A stretch of 64,000 bases of DNA, taken from Desulfosporosinus metallidurans. GTDB taxonomy: Bacteria > Bacillota > Desulfitobacteriia > Desulfitobacteriales > Desulfitobacteriaceae. Position 1 is the first letter of the stretch. Each line of letters begins with the position of its first letter. Below, piece after piece: positions 17,593-26,887 of the stretch. Made by a program: the position numbers and the translations under genes. The notes beneath the pieces were generated by a model. It saw only the letters and a program-made list of their open reading frames with translations. It did no database searches and had not been told where the DNA came from. Where the stretch lies: assembly GCF_001936615.1 (NCBI RefSeq), contig NZ_MLBF01000022.1, forward strand, positions 1 to 64,000. The letters are read 5' to 3'.

Positions 17593-19062
17593 TCAACCAT
17601 GGTTGTGACCTTCATTGACATGATTGTACATTTCATCTTTCATCATGAGGTGTACTGCACCCATCGTAAATGTCTTAGGCAGAGCCAGAATATTGGGGTT
17701 CGGCCCGACATATTTCTTTTTTGCATCCTCAATGGCTTCCTCAAAGGTGGCTCTTGTTTTCATGCCAATTCCTCTGGCATAGCCTGGTTCCTGCGCACCG
17801 ACGATATAAATTGCCGAGGTATTCATCTCTGCTATATGACCACAGCTAATCATTGAGAAGGCGTGAAACGGATGGAAGCCGTATGAATAGCGGTATTTCC
17901 TGATATATTCCTCATTGGTAGCAAAATACTCGCCATATTTCGCAAGATCAGGTAAAACATTGTTATAGTTATGCTGCAGCAGGTCGTAAACTTCGTGATA
18001 ACCCGGGAATTCCTCATCATGAAAATAGCCGTTGCAGATCGATGAACAGATGATTACGCATTGATCGCTGAGAATCCTTTTATGCCTTATAATCTGCGCG
18101 GAAATAGCCTGCATTATAAAGATAGGATTCGTGCCCATTCCGTTACCGTAGTGGAAAGATTGCGGCATACCAAAGACAACCACGTCATACTTTTTCTCTG
18201 CCCAAGGGACATATGTTCGCTCATCGGCGATTTTCCAGGAGATGGGCTCCATTTCCTTTGCATAGCCGCTGTAAACCGCAATCTGACGTGAATACGTGTC
18301 AAGCACGGCGTCACAGCAGAAAAACTTTTTGCCCATGCATTTCTCCATGTGCATACCTATTTCGTCAAATTTTGAACGCATCAGGGAATGGGTGCTGACC
18401 GGTGTAAAATCTTTTCGGTGCATTACGTCTGGCACATGATGAGAGGAAATAGAGCGCCAGTGAGTGATGCCTGTGGCGCAGTGTTTATAGCCGCCTGAAT
18501 ATCCGCCGTAGGGGTTTCCCTGAACATGTCCGATTAATATCGCCAAATCAGATTCAAAGACCCTCTTATTCATCAGAACCGGATCGCCGCGCTTCGTTGT
18601 ACCGAGATCGACCATATTTTCGCGGTCCTCGCTGTCGTGATTGGTAATCTGATGTGTGTACCAAAAACTGTTAAATATCTCTTCGCCCAGAAGGCTCTTA
18701 ATTTCGGTTTCGGTATTTTTACGATGCAGGCCATTAGAACATATAAGATGGATGTCCTCTTTTTGGACGCCGGATTCGTATAAGTGCTCTAATATCAATT
18801 TAATGGAGACTTTGCGGTGAGCAGTGGGTTGTGTCCCGCCTTTTACCCTGTCGGGAAAAATGATGACAACCTTTGATCCCTCTTTAACAAGCGTAGAGAT
18901 TGGCGCCATTCCTATCGGATTAAGCAGAGATTCCTTGGTTGCTGCGTAAACGTCCTCTAAATAGGGTGGATCCTTTACTGTTTCATTGGGTATAAAAATA
19001 TCGGTGTTGTCGGGCAGATTTGCTGACATCATTCCCTGTCCGTATTCAAATTCCAATTTCAT
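17593..19062 (-). CDS. LarA-like (DUF2088) nickel-pincer racemase/epimerase family protein
   Basis: About 489 residues from the ATG at 19062; a longer frame reaches 19089. Residues used by lactate racemase appear conserved: the first histidine in SNGLHRKNTETE, the second in GHVQGNPYGGYSGG, the pincer-linking lysine in GYKHCATG, and a downstream HHVPDVMH histidine for nickel. Family members racemise or epimerise 2-hydroxyacids by hydride transfer. No larBCE cofactor genes lie in the window, so the cofactor would have to be supplied from elsewhere. In context it may epimerise a sugar acid or sulfolactate, but no substrate can be read from the sequence. Confidence 0.78.
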   Translation of the reverse strand: MKLEFEYGQGMMSANLPDNTDIFIPNETVKDPPYLEDVYAATKESLLNPIGMAPISTLVKEGSKVVIIFPDRVKGGTQPTAHRKVSIKLILEHLYESGVQKEDIHLICSNGLHRKNTETEIKSLLGEEIFNSFWYTHQITNHDSEDRENMVDLGTTKRGDPVLMNKRVFESDLAILIGHVQGNPYGGYSGGYKHCATGITHWRSISSHHVPDVMHRKDFTPVSTHSLMRSKFDEIGMHMEKCMGKKFFCCDAVLDTYSRQIAVYSGYAKEMEPISWKIADERTYVPWAEKKYDVVVFGMPQSFHYGNGMGTNPIFIMQAISAQIIRHKRILSDQCVIICSSICNGYFHDEEFPGYHEVYDLLQHNYNNVLPDLAKYGEYFATNEEYIRKYRYSYGFHPFHAFSMISCGHIAEMNTSAIYIVGAQEPGYARGIGMKTRATFEEAIEDAKKKYVGPNPNILALPKTFTMGAVHLMMKDEMYNHVNEGHNHG

Positions 19063-19100
19063 AGTTATCATCCATTCCGCCGTTTGCATTCGGCATAAAT

Positions 19101-20036
19101 TTAAGAGAGATATATATCAATAATGGTTTTAAAATCTGCAGCAAAGAAACCAATCTCACCAGTAAAACGAGTAAGAGCAACCAAGCCGCCGTCTATGGAG
19201 GGTACGTTTGATATCGTGGCCGCGTTTTTTTCATTTAATCCGCCGCCATAGATAACAGGGATATCTATATCCAGTATTTTTTGAACTTCATCCTTAATTA
19301 AACGTGAAACAAATGAGATATATTCGCCGTCGGGCGGTGTTTTTCCGGGACCGATCGCCCATATCGGCTCATACCCTATCACAATTTGCTGTCTAGAGAG
19401 ATGCATCCGCACCTGATCCAACCCGCGTTTTAGTTGACCTGCAAGGATTTCCGAGGTGCGCTTTTTCTGCTCGTCCGGGCTACCGTTTCCACGTTCTTCT
19501 GCGGTTTCACCGACGCAAAGCAGTATATTCATTCCTTGCTCAAGAGCTGCCAGTACCTCCTGGTTGACCAAACTGTCTACCGCTACTGCCGCACGTTTTT
19601 TCAGGTTCTCGTTTTTATCTAAGTCCGGCTCAAATGCTGCAATAACTCCTTTCTTATCGCGTCTTTCCTCAGAGTGCGCTATCATGGACCATCTGCACCC
19701 CAACTGGTAGGCGCTAGCAGCAGGGAAACTAGACGTAAAGGCTCCGAAATTTCCGCCTATGACAATATTCTGCCGAAAAACGCTTTGGCAGCCAATTTGA
19801 ATACATTTTCTCAAGTCTTCATCATACTCTGCAAGCTTTTCCTGTGCCGGAATAATCAGTGCTTCCGGTACCAAATATACAACTTGCAGTTCGTCCAACG
19901 TGCCGACTCCAAGCTTTACAGTCTCAGCTAGTATCCCTTCAATCCAGAGCTTAGGGCTTTCATACGGACAAAGACCGCCTTTTGCGCGAGAGACTTCAAA
20001 ACGTTTAAGGTTGACAAACAAGTGTGTCATCACCAT
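19101..20036 (-). CDS. Triosephosphate isomerase paralogue
   Basis: At 311 residues it is about 60 longer than housekeeping TIM. The catalytic lysine sits in VNLKRFEVS instead of the canonical NWKMN, the histidine in IAHSEERR and the glutamate in VIGYEPIWAIGPGKTPP, so the chemistry is retained. The N-terminal NLKRF type is shared with TIM paralogues specialised for other triose or tetrulose phosphates (LerI-like). In this operon, between PFK and LarA-like genes, it would convert dihydroxyacetone phosphate from the aldolase. The altered N-terminus leaves room for a different substrate. Confidence 0.82.
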   Translation of the reverse strand: MVMTHLFVNLKRFEVSRAKGGLCPYESPKLWIEGILAETVKLGVGTLDELQVVYLVPEALIIPAQEKLAEYDEDLRKCIQIGCQSVFRQNIVIGGNFGAFTSSFPAASAYQLGCRWSMIAHSEERRDKKGVIAAFEPDLDKNENLKKRAAVAVDSLVNQEVLAALEQGMNILLCVGETAEERGNGSPDEQKKRTSEILAGQLKRGLDQVRMHLSRQQIVIGYEPIWAIGPGKTPPDGEYISFVSRLIKDEVQKILDIDIPVIYGGGLNEKNAATISNVPSIDGGLVALTRFTGEIGFFAADFKTIIDIYLS

Positions 20037-20054
20037 CTACACTCCCTCTCGTTA

Positions 20055-21215
20055 TTACCCATCCAGTCTTGCAAATTGCAAGAGAGGACCCCCGATTAGG
20101 GGACGGCACCAATCCAAAAAATCACACGTTACGCCGTAACCATTTTCGGCAATGAATTCCTTCGGCATTTCTTTCTCATGGAGCATTACTTGCTCAATAG
20201 GAATCTCCCTTGTTTTTATTTTGTAAGGGTTGGTACTCAGACGCTCAAACCCAATCATTATGCCTGTTTTGCCCTCAACCGACGCTTTACAGGCCGCAGC
20301 TCCGGCTAGTATTGCCTCATACCTATCAACTGGAGATTGATTCAAAATTGATGACCGTCCGGCAATTCCCGGCTTTTCGCTTCGCGCCTTTATACCGAGT
20401 TTTTTGACGACAAGTTCAGCAAGATGTTCCCCGACATTACCGAAATAAATGGAACGCCCAATCTGAAAAATAGGCTTTATTATGGTTGAGCCGTCCTCAT
20501 TTTTTAGCCCTTCACTGGCAACGATTACAACGCATCCGTTTTTTTTGTATATTGACTCTACTTCCGATAGGAATTTTTCTTCATTGAACGCAACTTCCGG
20601 AAGGCATATCATGTCAGGACCATAGGCTTTTTCAGATTTTGCCAAAGCCGCCGCCGCGGTTATCCAGCCAGTATTTCTTCCCATCGACTCGACGATACTG
20701 ACATGTATTGGCAAAGAGTGAACATCTTCCGAAATCTCTGCTACTGTCTGTGCGATATACCGAGCCGCACTGCCAAAACCGGGACAATGATCCGTAATTG
20801 ACAAATCGTTATCGACGGTTTTTGGAATACCGATGACTGTAATGCCTTCTTTTAAAGCGGCTTGATAAAGTTTACCGCAGGTATCCATCGATCCGTTTCC
20901 GCCGTTAAATAAAACGTATTTTATAGCGTTTTGCTTAAATACCTCAATCATAGCCTTGTAATCACTAGACTCAAGAGGTGTTCTGGAGGTTCCAATGACA
21001 GAGGCCGGAGTTTGTTTTAACAATTCCAACGTCTTAGGCTGCATTTTTGAAAAATCGTAGAAATTGCCCGACAATATTCCCCCCGTACCGCCTTGAGCTC
21101 CGTATACCGCGCCTATTTCGGGATGATTTTGTCCTTCTTTTATTACACCATACAGAGACGAATTAATTACAGCGGTCGGTCCGCCTCCATGTACAATCAA
21201 CAAATTACCTTTCAA
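20055..21215 (-). CDS. 6-phosphofructokinase family (PFK-A fold), ATP or PPi dependent
   Basis: About 386 residues. HGGGPTAVINSSLYGV binds phosphoryl donor, NGGNGSMDTCGK is the diphosphate loop, PKTVDNDL carries the catalytic aspartate, and MGRNTGW is the substrate loop. The Lys of PKTVDND is typical of PPi-dependent enzymes, whereas Gly in GGNGS (not Asp) is ATP-like; this mixed state leaves the donor unclear. A TTG at 21215 behind GGGGAG is a better start than the GTG at 21236. It would phosphorylate C1 of fructose 6-phosphate or, in the proposed pathway, of 6-deoxy-6-sulfofructose. Confidence 0.88.
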   Translation of the reverse strand: MKGNLLIVHGGGPTAVINSSLYGVIKEGQNHPEIGAVYGAQGGTGGILSGNFYDFSKMQPKTLELLKQTPASVIGTSRTPLESSDYKAMIEVFKQNAIKYVLFNGGNGSMDTCGKLYQAALKEGITVIGIPKTVDNDLSITDHCPGFGSAARYIAQTVAEISEDVHSLPIHVSIVESMGRNTGWITAAAALAKSEKAYGPDMICLPEVAFNEEKFLSEVESIYKKNGCVVIVASEGLKNEDGSTIIKPIFQIGRSIYFGNVGEHLAELVVKKLGIKARSEKPGIAGRSSILNQSPVDRYEAILAGAAACKASVEGKTGIMIGFERLSTNPYKIKTREIPIEQVMLHEKEMPKEFIAENGYGVTCDFLDWCRPLIGGPLLQFARLDG

Positions 21216-21251
21216 GACATGCTCTCCCCTAATCACGTTTTATATTATTGC

Positions 21252-22406
21252 TTATAGTCCGTTCTTATATCTCTGGGCCATTTCTTCAAGAGTTACACAT
21301 TCCACCAGATCCGCCTTGCCCACCGAGCCAAACTCGACGATCAATGTTCCCACTGCCTCTTTGACACCGCGTTCTATACAATCAACGACTTTGGCGACAT
21401 CATCATTCGGAATTATTCCTTTCATCATCGTATCCATAATCGGTACAAGGAAAATACGCGGATCAAATTTAGACTTGTTGGCCTCGAGCAGTTGATAAAT
21501 CTGCCCAACGGATGCGCTTGTACGTAGTTCCGGATTAAAACTAAAGAGTTCTTTTAAATTTCTGGTGACCGCAAGACGGATGTCCGTATCAACATTAATT
21601 TTTCCTATGCCGCACGGTATCACAGCTTTGAGCTCCTCAATAGGTACACCATGCGTGTCTGTTAACTCACCGCCCAGATTGTTGATCTTGTCAACGATAT
21701 ATTTGGGCACTGTTGAGGAGCCATGAGATACCAGCACGCCAAATATGTGCTCATGTAGCAGACATTCTCTGGCAGCAATCGCAATCTCCTTACGAAGTTT
21801 AACATTCTTCCCTTTTGACGCGCCATGCATTGTGCCATAGGAAATTGCCAGACAATCAGCACCCGTTTTTTTCAGGAACTCCACAACCTTACTGGGATTA
21901 GTATAAGTCGAGTCCTCCGAAAACACATGATCCTCCACCCCTGCCAGTACCCCAAGTTCCCCTTCAACCGTTACACCCAGATTATGTGCATACTTAACCA
22001 CTTCACGCGTGAGTTCAACATTTTTGTCAAATGAAAGTGATGAGCCGTCAATCATGACGGAAGTGTACCCATTATCAATAGCGACCTTACAGGAATCAAA
22101 GTCTTTACCGTGATCAAGATGAAGGACAATTGGTATTCTAGAATTCGCGCCGTATTTTATAACGGCGTCGGCAATATTTTTCGCACCAATTTTTTTATCC
22201 TCAAGCGTGGCATTTAAAAAATCTGTTCGCCCGCCCATAAACCCGTTCGCGAGGTCAGCACCCTGCAAAATAGCAGCCGAACAAAACATCTCATGAACTT
22301 CTATTGCCGCTTTTGCCTGTGCCACAGAATTAACGTTAAAAGCGCCCTGGGCAAAGGAGTATTTTTTTGTGGCCTCTAATAGTGGCCTTAAAGGTACAAT
22401 CGGCAT
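21252..22406 (-). CDS. Class II (zinc) ketose-bisphosphate aldolase
   Basis: The 384-residue protein is a class II fructose/tagatose-bisphosphate aldolase. The catalytic aspartate and a zinc histidine lie in VLHLDHGKDF, the glutamate in VEGELGVLAG, and histidines in YGTMHGASKGKN and LVSHGSSTVP. The C-terminal GIGKINVDTDIR is the phosphate-binding motif. It is longer than the usual 285-350 residues. It cleaves a ketose 1,6-bisphosphate, or a 1-phospho-6-sulfo analogue, into dihydroxyacetone phosphate and a C3 aldehyde. The gene lies between nagA and pfk. Confidence 0.9.
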   Translation of the reverse strand: MPIVPLRPLLEATKKYSFAQGAFNVNSVAQAKAAIEVHEMFCSAAILQGADLANGFMGGRTDFLNATLEDKKIGAKNIADAVIKYGANSRIPIVLHLDHGKDFDSCKVAIDNGYTSVMIDGSSLSFDKNVELTREVVKYAHNLGVTVEGELGVLAGVEDHVFSEDSTYTNPSKVVEFLKKTGADCLAISYGTMHGASKGKNVKLRKEIAIAARECLLHEHIFGVLVSHGSSTVPKYIVDKINNLGGELTDTHGVPIEELKAVIPCGIGKINVDTDIRLAVTRNLKELFSFNPELRTSASVGQIYQLLEANKSKFDPRIFLVPIMDTMMKGIIPNDDVAKVVDCIERGVKEAVGTLIVEFGSVGKADLVECVTLEEMAQRYKNGL

Positions 22407-22428
22407 TATGAAATCTTCCTTTCGAAAT

Positions 22429-23598
22429 TTAGTTGATTAACGTCTTATTTTCAAACACCACTCTGCCGCCGACTACCGTAGTATCGATTCGGAGAAATTC
22501 ATCAAGCAACACGAAATCAGCGTCTTTACCTACCATAACTGAGCCTTTATGGCTGTCAATCCGCAGTAGTGATGCTGGATTAGCTGTAAGCAGCATGATA
22601 ACCTCTTCTAAATTTCTACCGGTATAGTCGACCAGATTTCTAAGAGCAACCGAAGTTGTGAGCGTACTTCCCGCACGCGTGCCGTCGCTTATTAGTTTTG
22701 CGTCCCCACCTGTAACTTTTACACTGCTCGCTCCAAGATTATAGAGCCCATCCGGCATCCCGGCCGCCATAATACTGTCAGTAACTGCTATTACTTTGTC
22801 AATTCCCTTCGTTTTCAGTAGCAACCTGATAATTCCCGGATGAAGATGTATCCCATCACAAATTGCTTCACAAAAAACATCCATCTCCAACACTGCGCCG
22901 CATATACCCGGTGAATGATGATGCAATAAGCTCATCGCGTTAAAAGTATGTGTTGCGCTCGCCGCGCCGTTGCGAATACAATGTCTCGCAGTGTCGTAAT
23001 CTGCTCCGGAGTGACCAATTGAGACGATCACGCCACGCCCCGATACTTCCTTGATAAACTCAGGCGCACCGTCCACTTCGGGTGAGACCGTAATATATTT
23101 AATCAAGCCTTTAGCTGCCTTCTGATAGTTATCAAATAGAGAACTATCTGCTTTGCGTAGCAAAGCCCCCTGCATTGATCCTTTATAGTCGCTGCTAAGA
23201 AAGGGTCCCTCCAGATGAATCCCCAAAATCTGAGCTCCATCGTTAGCTTCTTCCATTGCTTGGCGAATCTGTCCTATACACCAGGTTGTTTGTTCATAGG
23301 TATCAGTTACGATCGATGCAAGCCATCCGGTTGTACCCTGTGCAGCAAAAAAACGGCTAAGTTTAAGGAGATCCGCAGTCGTAGCATTATTAACGTCTAC
23401 TCCATATCCTCCATGAGTATGAATATCTATAAAACCGGGGACGATCTTTTTGTCCGAAGCATTCAATACATTACACGTCTTACAATCTGAATCGATCCGC
23501 GCTAAACTTGTTATTTTTCCGTTTTTGACCAGAATATTGACTTTTTCAAATCGACCGTCGACTAAAACTTCCCCATTTTCAATTAGGAGATCCTCCAA
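22429..23598 (-). CDS. nagA: N-acetylglucosamine-6-phosphate deacetylase
   Basis: A 389-residue amidohydrolase. GFIDIHTHGGYGVDV holds the first metal ligands, HLEGPFLS the glutamate, IGHSGADYDTAR and THTFNAM the further histidines, and AVTDSIMAAGMPDG the catalytic aspartate. It removes the acetyl group from a 6-substituted N-acetyl-hexosamine. The TTG start at 23598 is supported by GAGGTGG eight bases upstream. It directly follows the NagB-like deaminase gene, so the pathway substrate is an N-acetylated amino sugar. Confidence 0.92.
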   Translation of the reverse strand: MEDLLIENGEVLVDGRFEKVNILVKNGKITSLARIDSDCKTCNVLNASDKKIVPGFIDIHTHGGYGVDVNNATTADLLKLSRFFAAQGTTGWLASIVTDTYEQTTWCIGQIRQAMEEANDGAQILGIHLEGPFLSSDYKGSMQGALLRKADSSLFDNYQKAAKGLIKYITVSPEVDGAPEFIKEVSGRGVIVSIGHSGADYDTARHCIRNGAASATHTFNAMSLLHHHSPGICGAVLEMDVFCEAICDGIHLHPGIIRLLLKTKGIDKVIAVTDSIMAAGMPDGLYNLGASSVKVTGGDAKLISDGTRAGSTLTTSVALRNLVDYTGRNLEEVIMLLTANPASLLRIDSHKGSVMVGKDADFVLLDEFLRIDTTVVGGRVVFENKTLIN

Positions 23599-23647
23599 AC
23601 CTTACACCACCTCGATATAAATCTATCTTTTGATTATTTTTTATAAT

Positions 23648-24469
23648 TTAGAAGCCATTAGTGGCTACGTTCTCAGTGATGCTCAGCGAAATATCGTTAT
23701 GGCCTTGCAGCAAAGCAACTGGAAATGAGGCCGTTGGCTCGCCATGACAAGCTTTCCTCACGACCGAGCGGTGCCAGTTCCGAAAACAATATAGGCGTAT
23801 CTTCCTGGCACGGGATATCTCGTACATGCCAACAGTTATGCAGTAATGCGGCATCTCATCAACCGCGCCATTAAGGCTGTCGATAGAGTTAACCGCTCTA
23901 GTTTCCCTGGATATTTCAAGGGTTCTTGTTTTTAATTGCAGAAACTCTTCACAGGACATATCATCCGACGGTTCATTAAAGGCTACATGCCCTGTAATAC
24001 CGATTCCACCGAAAACCACATCAACTCCTCCAATCTTCTCTATGAGTTTAGGCAGAGCTGCGGGATCCTTAGGGTCAGGAAACACCCTCTGATTTTCCGG
24101 CATAATCAGCTCGCTATTAATTTTCGAATAGACTTCTTTATCCATAAAACCACGAAAACTTAAACGGTCATTCATATCTATCCAATCCAGGTTATCATTA
24201 AGATATTCATCCATATTGATAAACCAGGTATTTTTTAGACTTATATTTCTGCTGTTTACCATCTCGACCAGATAGGGATACTGCCCAACAGGCCCGACAG
24301 GGCAAATTAGGACTGTCCTCTTACCCTGGAGATTATTAGTTTCAATTTCTCTGAGGATTTCCTCTGCCATTAAACTAAAAACCGCCTCATTATCAATCAG
24401 GATACGCACTGGTATTTTGGGGTTCATTAGCAGCTCATTTTTTGTAAGCTCATAATATTTTTTTTGCAA
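23648..24469 (-). CDS. nagB: Glucosamine-6-phosphate deaminase family protein
   Basis: A 273-residue NagB-type isomerase/deaminase of the variant group that begins KKYYELTKNELL. The signature GGIGITGHVAFNEPS corresponds to the NagB active-site loop, but the position usually Asp (in DGH) is Thr here. WFINMDEYL is the other conserved segment. It would convert a 6-substituted glucosamine to the ketose with release of ammonia. The start is a TTG with a modest ribosome binding site. The non-canonical loop suggests the substrate may not be plain glucosamine 6-phosphate. Confidence 0.85.
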   Translation of the reverse strand: MQKKYYELTKNELLMNPKIPVRILIDNEAVFSLMAEEILREIETNNLQGKRTVLICPVGPVGQYPYLVEMVNSRNISLKNTWFINMDEYLNDNLDWIDMNDRLSFRGFMDKEVYSKINSELIMPENQRVFPDPKDPAALPKLIEKIGGVDVVFGGIGITGHVAFNEPSDDMSCEEFLQLKTRTLEISRETRAVNSIDSLNGAVDEMPHYCITVGMYEISRARKIRLYCFRNWHRSVVRKACHGEPTASFPVALLQGHNDISLSITENVATNGF

Positions 24470-24498
24470 TAGTAACGCCTCTCTCTATCCTTGTTAGC

Positions 24499-25173
24499 TC
24501 AAAACAAATGCTCTATGTTTAAATCCCGAATCATTTTGACAATTTCTTTCGTTCTGGTACATCCAAATTTCCGAAGCATACTTTTTATCTGGGTCTTTAT
24601 GGTGACAAGCTCAACACATCGAATTAAAGCAATTTCATTTGCATTATTACCCTGAAGCAATAGCTTCACCAATTCCCTCTCAGTCGATGTGAGTTGCGAC
24701 ACATTATTTATAAAAAAAAGCAAACTGCGCTCTGAGCGCCGCAGCCTTGAATATTCCTTTAGAATCTTTTCGTGAATAATTCCTTCCATGATGGGTGTTC
24801 CTATATAGGCACGGCGTATGTGTTCAAGAATATCCGCTTCATTACGACCTTTTACCACGTAATCAACCGCACCCGTACCTATTGCGGTAAAAATCATAGT
24901 TTCTGTCTCATGGGCAGTTAGAAATATTACTTTTTGTTCTGTCTTTACTTGTCGTATTTTTTCAGTCGCGATAATACCTGCATTCAAAGTCTCCATCTCT
25001 ATATCCATTAGAATAATATCGCAGTCGGTCTTCATCGAAAGCTCGTATATTTCGGTCCCACTGCCGGCCATACCCACAACAACCATATCCGGTTGAGAAC
25101 CTAAGAATTCTCCCAAATCCTCACGTAATAATTGAAAATCTTCCGCTATCATAATTTTGATTTTCTCTGACAT
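24499..25173 (-). CDS. Response regulator (receiver plus LuxR-type HTH)
   Basis: About 224 residues: a receiver domain at the N-terminus (KIKIMIAEDFQLLREDL; phospho-acceptor Asp in DIILMDIEME; Lys in VVKGRNEADI) and a C-terminal LuxR-type helix-turn-helix (TSTERELVKLLLQGNNANEI). An in-frame GTG at 25218 would add 15 residues, but receivers normally start near MSEKIKI. The gene follows the histidine kinase with no gap and likely controls the sugar cluster or its transporter. Confidence 0.88.
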   Translation of the reverse strand: MSEKIKIMIAEDFQLLREDLGEFLGSQPDMVVVGMAGSGTEIYELSMKTDCDIILMDIEMETLNAGIIATEKIRQVKTEQKVIFLTAHETETMIFTAIGTGAVDYVVKGRNEADILEHIRRAYIGTPIMEGIIHEKILKEYSRLRRSERSLLFFINNVSQLTSTERELVKLLLQGNNANEIALIRCVELVTIKTQIKSMLRKFGCTRTKEIVKMIRDLNIEHLF

Positions 25174-25220
25174 AGTTCTACCAGCCTTCCGATAAAAATC
25201 TTTGCGCCAGTAATTCACAA

Positions 25221-26732
25221 TTACATATGAGTGGTCTTATTGTATCTAGGCAGCATAATAAAAAAGCTGGTTCCTTCATTTTGGATGCTCTCCAAACGCA
25301 GCACTCCTAAATGACTTTTGACAATTTGCTCTACATAATACAGACCCATTCCCCAGTTATAGTTCGTGTTTTTACTCGTATAAAAGGGCTCGAAAATCTT
25401 CTTGCGAAGTTTTTTGGGTATACCAGTGCCGTTATCCTTTATCTCCATTACGGTATAAAGCCGTTCATTATGAACAATCAACTCAACCTGACCTGTGCTC
25501 TCTCTGCCGGCTGCCATGATCGCATCCTGAGCGTTCAGTAGTAAGTTGCACACCGCTTCGCTCAATTGATCGACATCCGCAAGCACTGTCGCGTTAACTT
25601 CTATATTCACTGAGACAGAAGTTTCCGGATATTTTTGATTAAACTGTTTCATTGCCATATCTACGATTTTATCAACTGTAATTGACGTTAGTTTAATATA
25701 GCTTGCTTTTATGCTTCGGTATAGCTCTTCCATCCGACTTAGCATATCCTCATTCATTTGCCCCATCATATCTGTATAACGTTTAAGCGACTTAAGATCG
25801 GGATTATCCTCTTCAAATAACAGATTAATTTTTTTGCACACTACCCTTGCTGAAAGAAGTTGGTTTTTAACACTGTGGACGAAAACTGAAATTCCCCGGC
25901 TGGCCGTATCATATTTCTTTTGTAAAGAGATATCCTCGTGCCCGTCCTGATAATTCATCTGTGTGTAACTTATGAGTTTCCAAAAACCCAGCGTCACGAA
26001 TACTATCGTTGCGACCGTAAGTAGGATCCATTCAAAGAGTGTCAACGAAGGATTTGCATAAGACAGGTACTGGGGCCAATCATAATAAACATTGTACAAC
26101 TGATAGACTTGAATAGGATCCTGAAAGCAATAGAGACCAAATAAGAGCGCTATGCTGATATGTGAAATTATTATGTATCTGAATTGTCTGCTGCAATAAA
26201 CCATAGTAATACCGATATACTCATAAACGAGCAGAAAAATCGAAAGCGAAATGTATAGAACAATCCATATGAGCGCGGATTCCATCAATACATTCTGAAA
26301 GTAAAATCTATTGCGCGCTACCACATAGAAAACAGGAGGATAATAGAGTATAAGAAATAATGCAGTGGGAATTACGCAAAGATAATTCAGAATCCTTCTA
26401 TACCGCCTGACAAAATGTATCATGGAATAATTCATCGCAATAAACAATAAAAATGTCGGGAATAAATATCGGCCAAGAGCAATTAGATAGCCCAGTTTGT
26501 CCAGAGTGATATTCAAGTATTGCAGCCAAATCTTGATAACAGGCGACATAAAGAGAAATACTTCCTGAGCGTCAGACAGCCCACCAATTTTTGCGGTATA
26601 AATAATAATACCGGAGAACATCGCGATCAAACTTCCGTGAAGCCCGAAAAGAAGAAGCGAATTCTCATCGTGTTTTACAATAACAAGCATGATGGCAAGA
26701 ACGGCAAGAACAAGCAATATAATACACAACAT
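25221..26732 (-). CDS. Membrane sensor histidine kinase
   Basis: About 503 residues from the ATG at 26732, which has GGAG 8 bases upstream. A longer frame begins at 26810, but that start sits immediately after a hairpin without a ribosome binding site. The N-terminal half is strongly hydrophobic with seven or eight predicted membrane helices. The phospho-acceptor is in VFVHSVKNQLLSA, followed by the N-box NLLLNAQDAI and the G-boxes DNGTGIPKK and WGMGLYYVEQ. Together with the next gene it forms a two-component system, placed between the ABC importer and the catabolic genes, so it may sense the imported sugar. Confidence 0.88.
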   Translation of the reverse strand: MLCIILLVLAVLAIMLVIVKHDENSLLLFGLHGSLIAMFSGIIIYTAKIGGLSDAQEVFLFMSPVIKIWLQYLNITLDKLGYLIALGRYLFPTFLLFIAMNYSMIHFVRRYRRILNYLCVIPTALFLILYYPPVFYVVARNRFYFQNVLMESALIWIVLYISLSIFLLVYEYIGITMVYCSRQFRYIIISHISIALLFGLYCFQDPIQVYQLYNVYYDWPQYLSYANPSLTLFEWILLTVATIVFVTLGFWKLISYTQMNYQDGHEDISLQKKYDTASRGISVFVHSVKNQLLSARVVCKKINLLFEEDNPDLKSLKRYTDMMGQMNEDMLSRMEELYRSIKASYIKLTSITVDKIVDMAMKQFNQKYPETSVSVNIEVNATVLADVDQLSEAVCNLLLNAQDAIMAAGRESTGQVELIVHNERLYTVMEIKDNGTGIPKKLRKKIFEPFYTSKNTNYNWGMGLYYVEQIVKSHLGVLRLESIQNEGTSFFIMLPRYNKTTHM

Positions 26733-26814
26733 AATCCCGTCTCCATAAGAGTATTTTATATATATGATAACACCTAAAGAGAATAAGATATAATCAAAAA
26801 CCTGTACCATTATG

Positions 26815-26851
26815 TAAAGAGGGTATAAAGCAGTACTTTATACCCTCTTTA
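26815..26851 (-). terminator. Hairpin after the ABC substrate-binding protein gene
   Basis: A perfect 16-bp stem (TAAAGAGGGTATAAAG and its complement) with a 5-base loop lies about 37 bases after the substrate-binding protein stop codon. It ends five bases before an upstream ATG of the kinase frame. There is no long T-run. It likely ends or attenuates the transporter transcript before the two-component genes. Confidence 0.6.
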
Positions 26852-26887
26852 ACTGCATTAACCTAACCTTTGTTTAAAATTGCAGCC

